Assembly: GCA_046729895.1 (NCBI GenBank)
Contig: JBKPHP010000202.1
Span: 1 to 21,769 of the forward strand
Origin: DASXBA01 sp046729895
GTDB taxonomy: Bacteria; Actinomycetota; Thermoleophilia; Solirubrobacterales; Thermoleophilaceae
Reading direction: 5' to 3'
Length of the DNA: 21,769 nucleotides
The translations under genes and the position numbers were made by a program. Shown in pieces: positions 20,384-21,769 of the stretch (positions are counted from its first letter, which is position 1; each line of letters starts with the position of its first letter). Under the pieces are notes generated by a model. It was not told the DNA's origin. It made no database searches and saw only the letters and a list, made by a program, of their open reading frames with translations.

Positions 20384-21213
20384 GCGGCCGGCTCGTCGTC
20401 TGTCCGACGCCAATCGGCAACCTCGAGGACGTGACGCTGCGGGTTCTGTCGGCGCTTCGCGAAGCCGACGTGGTCGCGTGTGAGGACACCCGCCGCACCA
20501 GGGTGCTGCTGGACCGCTACGGAGTGGCGGCCCGGCTCGTCTCCTACCACGAGCACAACGAGGAGCGGCGGGCGGCCGAGCTGGTAGAGCGGATGCGGGA
20601 GGGGCAGGTGGTCGCCCTCGTCTCGGACGCGGGCATGCCGCTCGTCTCAGACCCCGGCTACGTGCTGGTGCGCGCCTGCGTGGGCGCCGGGCTCCCGGTG
20701 GAGGTTCTCCCCGGTCCCTCGGCCGCGATCACAGCACTCGTTGCCTCGGGCCTACCTGCGGATGAGTGGCGCTTTGCCGGTTTCCTGCCCCGGAAGAAGG
20801 GCGAGCTGCGCCGCACCCTCTCCGAGCCTGGCGGGACGCTCGTCGCCTTCGAGTCGCCATGGCGCCTGCCGGCGACGCTCGCTCTCCTCGCGGAGCTGGA
20901 CCCCGACCGTCAGGCTGCGGTCTGCCGTGAGCTGACGAAGGCGCACGAGGAGGTGGTCCGGGGCAGCGCCGCGGAGCTCGCCGAGCGCTACGCAGGGAGG
21001 CCGCCCAAGGGGGAGGTCGTACTCGTGCTCGCGCCGTTCGTGCCTTCGGGCTCTTCGGACAGCGCCGCCTTGAACGCCCTCGGGCGCCTGGTGGAGGCCG
21101 GCGCCCGGCCGCGCAAGGCCGCGGCCGTGGTCGCCGAGCTCACCGGCGAGAGCGCGAACGCGCTCTACCGCGGGCTCACCGCCGATCAGCAACAAGATCG
21201 CGACGGTCCGTAA
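20380..21213 (+). CDS. rsmI: 16S rRNA 2'-O-methyltransferase RsmI (C1402)
   Basis: 277 residues from a TTG that overlaps the ROK stop as TTGA. RsmI methylates the 2'-hydroxyl of C1402 in 16S rRNA at the decoding site using S-adenosylmethionine. Family motifs: LVVCPTPIGNLEDVTLRVL (residues 5-23), ACEDTRRT (33-40), SYHEHNE, LVSDAGMPLVSDPGY, LPGPSA and ALVASGLP, followed by FAGFLPRK and VAFESPWRL, and VCRELTKAHEE. The C-terminal residues ALYRGLTA form the usual helical end. An upstream in-frame extension lies inside the ROK gene and is a shadow. Translational coupling to the kinase is likely. A hairpin follows at 21215. Confidence 0.95.
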   Translation: MSGRLVVCPTPIGNLEDVTLRVLSALREADVVACEDTRRTRVLLDRYGVAARLVSYHEHNEERRAAELVERMREGQVVALVSDAGMPLVSDPGYVLVRACVGAGLPVEVLPGPSAAITALVASGLPADEWRFAGFLPRKKGELRRTLSEPGGTLVAFESPWRLPATLALLAELDPDRQAAVCRELTKAHEEVVRGSAAELAERYAGRPPKGEVVLVLAPFVPSGSSDSAALNALGRLVEAGARPRKAAAVVAELTGESANALYRGLTADQQQDRDGP

Positions 21214-21214
21214 C

Positions 21215-21234
21215 GGGACCGCAAAATCGGTCCC
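21215..21234. terminator. Hairpin after rsmI
   Basis: GGGACCG (21215-21221) and CGGTCCC (21228-21234) pair around the loop CAAAAT, 2 bp after the rsmI stop. A 7-bp GC stem without a T-run is a plausible actinobacterial terminator. Confidence 0.5.
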
Positions 21235-21267
21235 CGGTCACCGTGCAGGCCCCGTACGGTGCCGCGC

Positions 21268-21769
21268 ATGGCCCGCGCCGCAACAGCAGTCGCCGTCGCG
21301 CTCGCTCTATCCCTCCTCGGCGCGCGGCCCGCGCATGGCTGGGTGTGGCCACTTCGAGGGGAGGTGATCACCCCGTACCGCAACGGCAGCGATCCGTACG
21401 CCGCCGGGCAGCATCGCGGTATCGATATCGCGGGGCCAGTGGGGTCACGGGTCGGCGCTGCGGCGGCGGGCGCCGTGCGCTTCGCGGGTAGGGCCGGCAA
21501 CTCGGGCCTCACCGTAGGCGTCCGGACCGCCGACGGCCGCTACGACACCAGCTATCTGCATCTGTCCTCGGTCTCGGTGCGGGAGGGCCAGCGCGTTGCG
21601 GCCGGCGAGCGCTTGGGGACGGTGGGCACCACGGGCCGCCGCTCGGCCACGCGCCCGCACCTCCACTTCGGCGTGCGCGATGCCGGCAGCCGACACGCGT
21701 ATCACGACCCGCTCGATTTCCTCCCCCCGCCGGCGCGGCCGCGTCCGGCGCCGCGTGGCACGCCGGCCC
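21268..21769 (+). CDS. Secreted M23 (LytM-type) metallopeptidase, truncated by the window end
   Basis: The open frame continues past the last base; 167 residues are visible. A signal peptide (MARAATAVAVALALSLLGAR, then PAHG) is followed by a LytM fold: PLRGEVITPYRNG, GQHRGIDIAG with zinc ligands His49 and Asp53, YLHLS with His97, and RPHLHFGV with the HxH at 130-132. All catalytic positions are present, so it should hydrolyse peptidoglycan cross-links outside the cell. A proline-rich stretch (PPPARPRPAPRG) then begins. TACGGT at 21255-21260, 7 bp before the ATG, suggests a leaderless start. Separated from rsmI by a hairpin. Confidence 0.88.
   Translation, partial: MARAATAVAVALALSLLGARPAHGWVWPLRGEVITPYRNGSDPYAAGQHRGIDIAGPVGSRVGAAAAGAVRFAGRAGNSGLTVGVRTADGRYDTSYLHLSSVSVREGQRVAAGERLGTVGTTGRRSATRPHLHFGVRDAGSRHAYHDPLDFLPPPARPRPAPRGTPA

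Noticed and set aside
21241..21254. Start of the M23 gene at an upstream GTG
   Set aside because: The ATG at 21268 directly precedes a good signal peptide and has a -10 box at leaderless distance.

Overview
The window comes from a high-GC bacterium, most likely an actinobacterium. A Thermoleophilia-like lineage is my guess from overall protein flavour, not from any marker. Supporting signs are strong GC-ending codon preference, an actinobacterial-type single-chain glycyl-tRNA synthetase, a LytR-CpsA-Psr wall ligase, an FmdB/Ruc zinc-ribbon protein, and many start codons that sit only 7-9 bp after a TANNNT -10 box (leaderless transcription).

Layout. Positions 1-4879 are chromosome: a small membrane-anchored protein, a TetR regulator, a Tat-exported animal-type heme peroxidase and glyS. 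Positions about 5140-6435 are a junk-rich stretch with an internally deleted IS3-family transposase, a DUF1801 gene, a second transposase scrap and two pairs of short direct repeats. Positions 6436-18019 are an integrated element of about 11.6 kb bounded by an identical 24-bp direct repeat. From 18019 the chromosome resumes: the FmdB/Ruc chaperone-like gene, an LCP ligase, a ROK sugar kinase, rsmI and the start of an M23 peptidase.

The element is transcribed almost entirely leftward as a tightly coupled operon with many ATGA or TGATG overlaps. In transcription order it carries an excisionase-like HTH gene (17839), small zinc-finger proteins, an HK97-type prohead protease, an RHH-domain putative small terminase, a large terminase, several hypotheticals, a P-loop replication ATPase, an HNH nuclease, an HTH protein, an RHH protein and a tyrosine integrase. 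Two genes point the other way and look like cargo: a small cation-transporter-like membrane protein and a monooxygenase-fold protein next to attL. I see no portal, major capsid, tail, lysis or classical repressor gene, so it is either a phage satellite that depends on a helper or a reduced prophage.

Two points stand out. First, the attachment site is itself a CIRCE-type (HrcA) operator: GGCACTC, 9 bp, GAGTGCC. It overlaps the -10 box of a leaderless FmdB/Ruc gene, so the element appears to integrate inside the heat-shock operator of a chaperone gene and to rebuild that operator on both sides. Second, the element shows decay that the flanking chromosomal genes do not: a single in-frame amber codon in the integrase and four genes that each become continuous if one base is added or removed in a short G/C run (one of them needs two such corrections).
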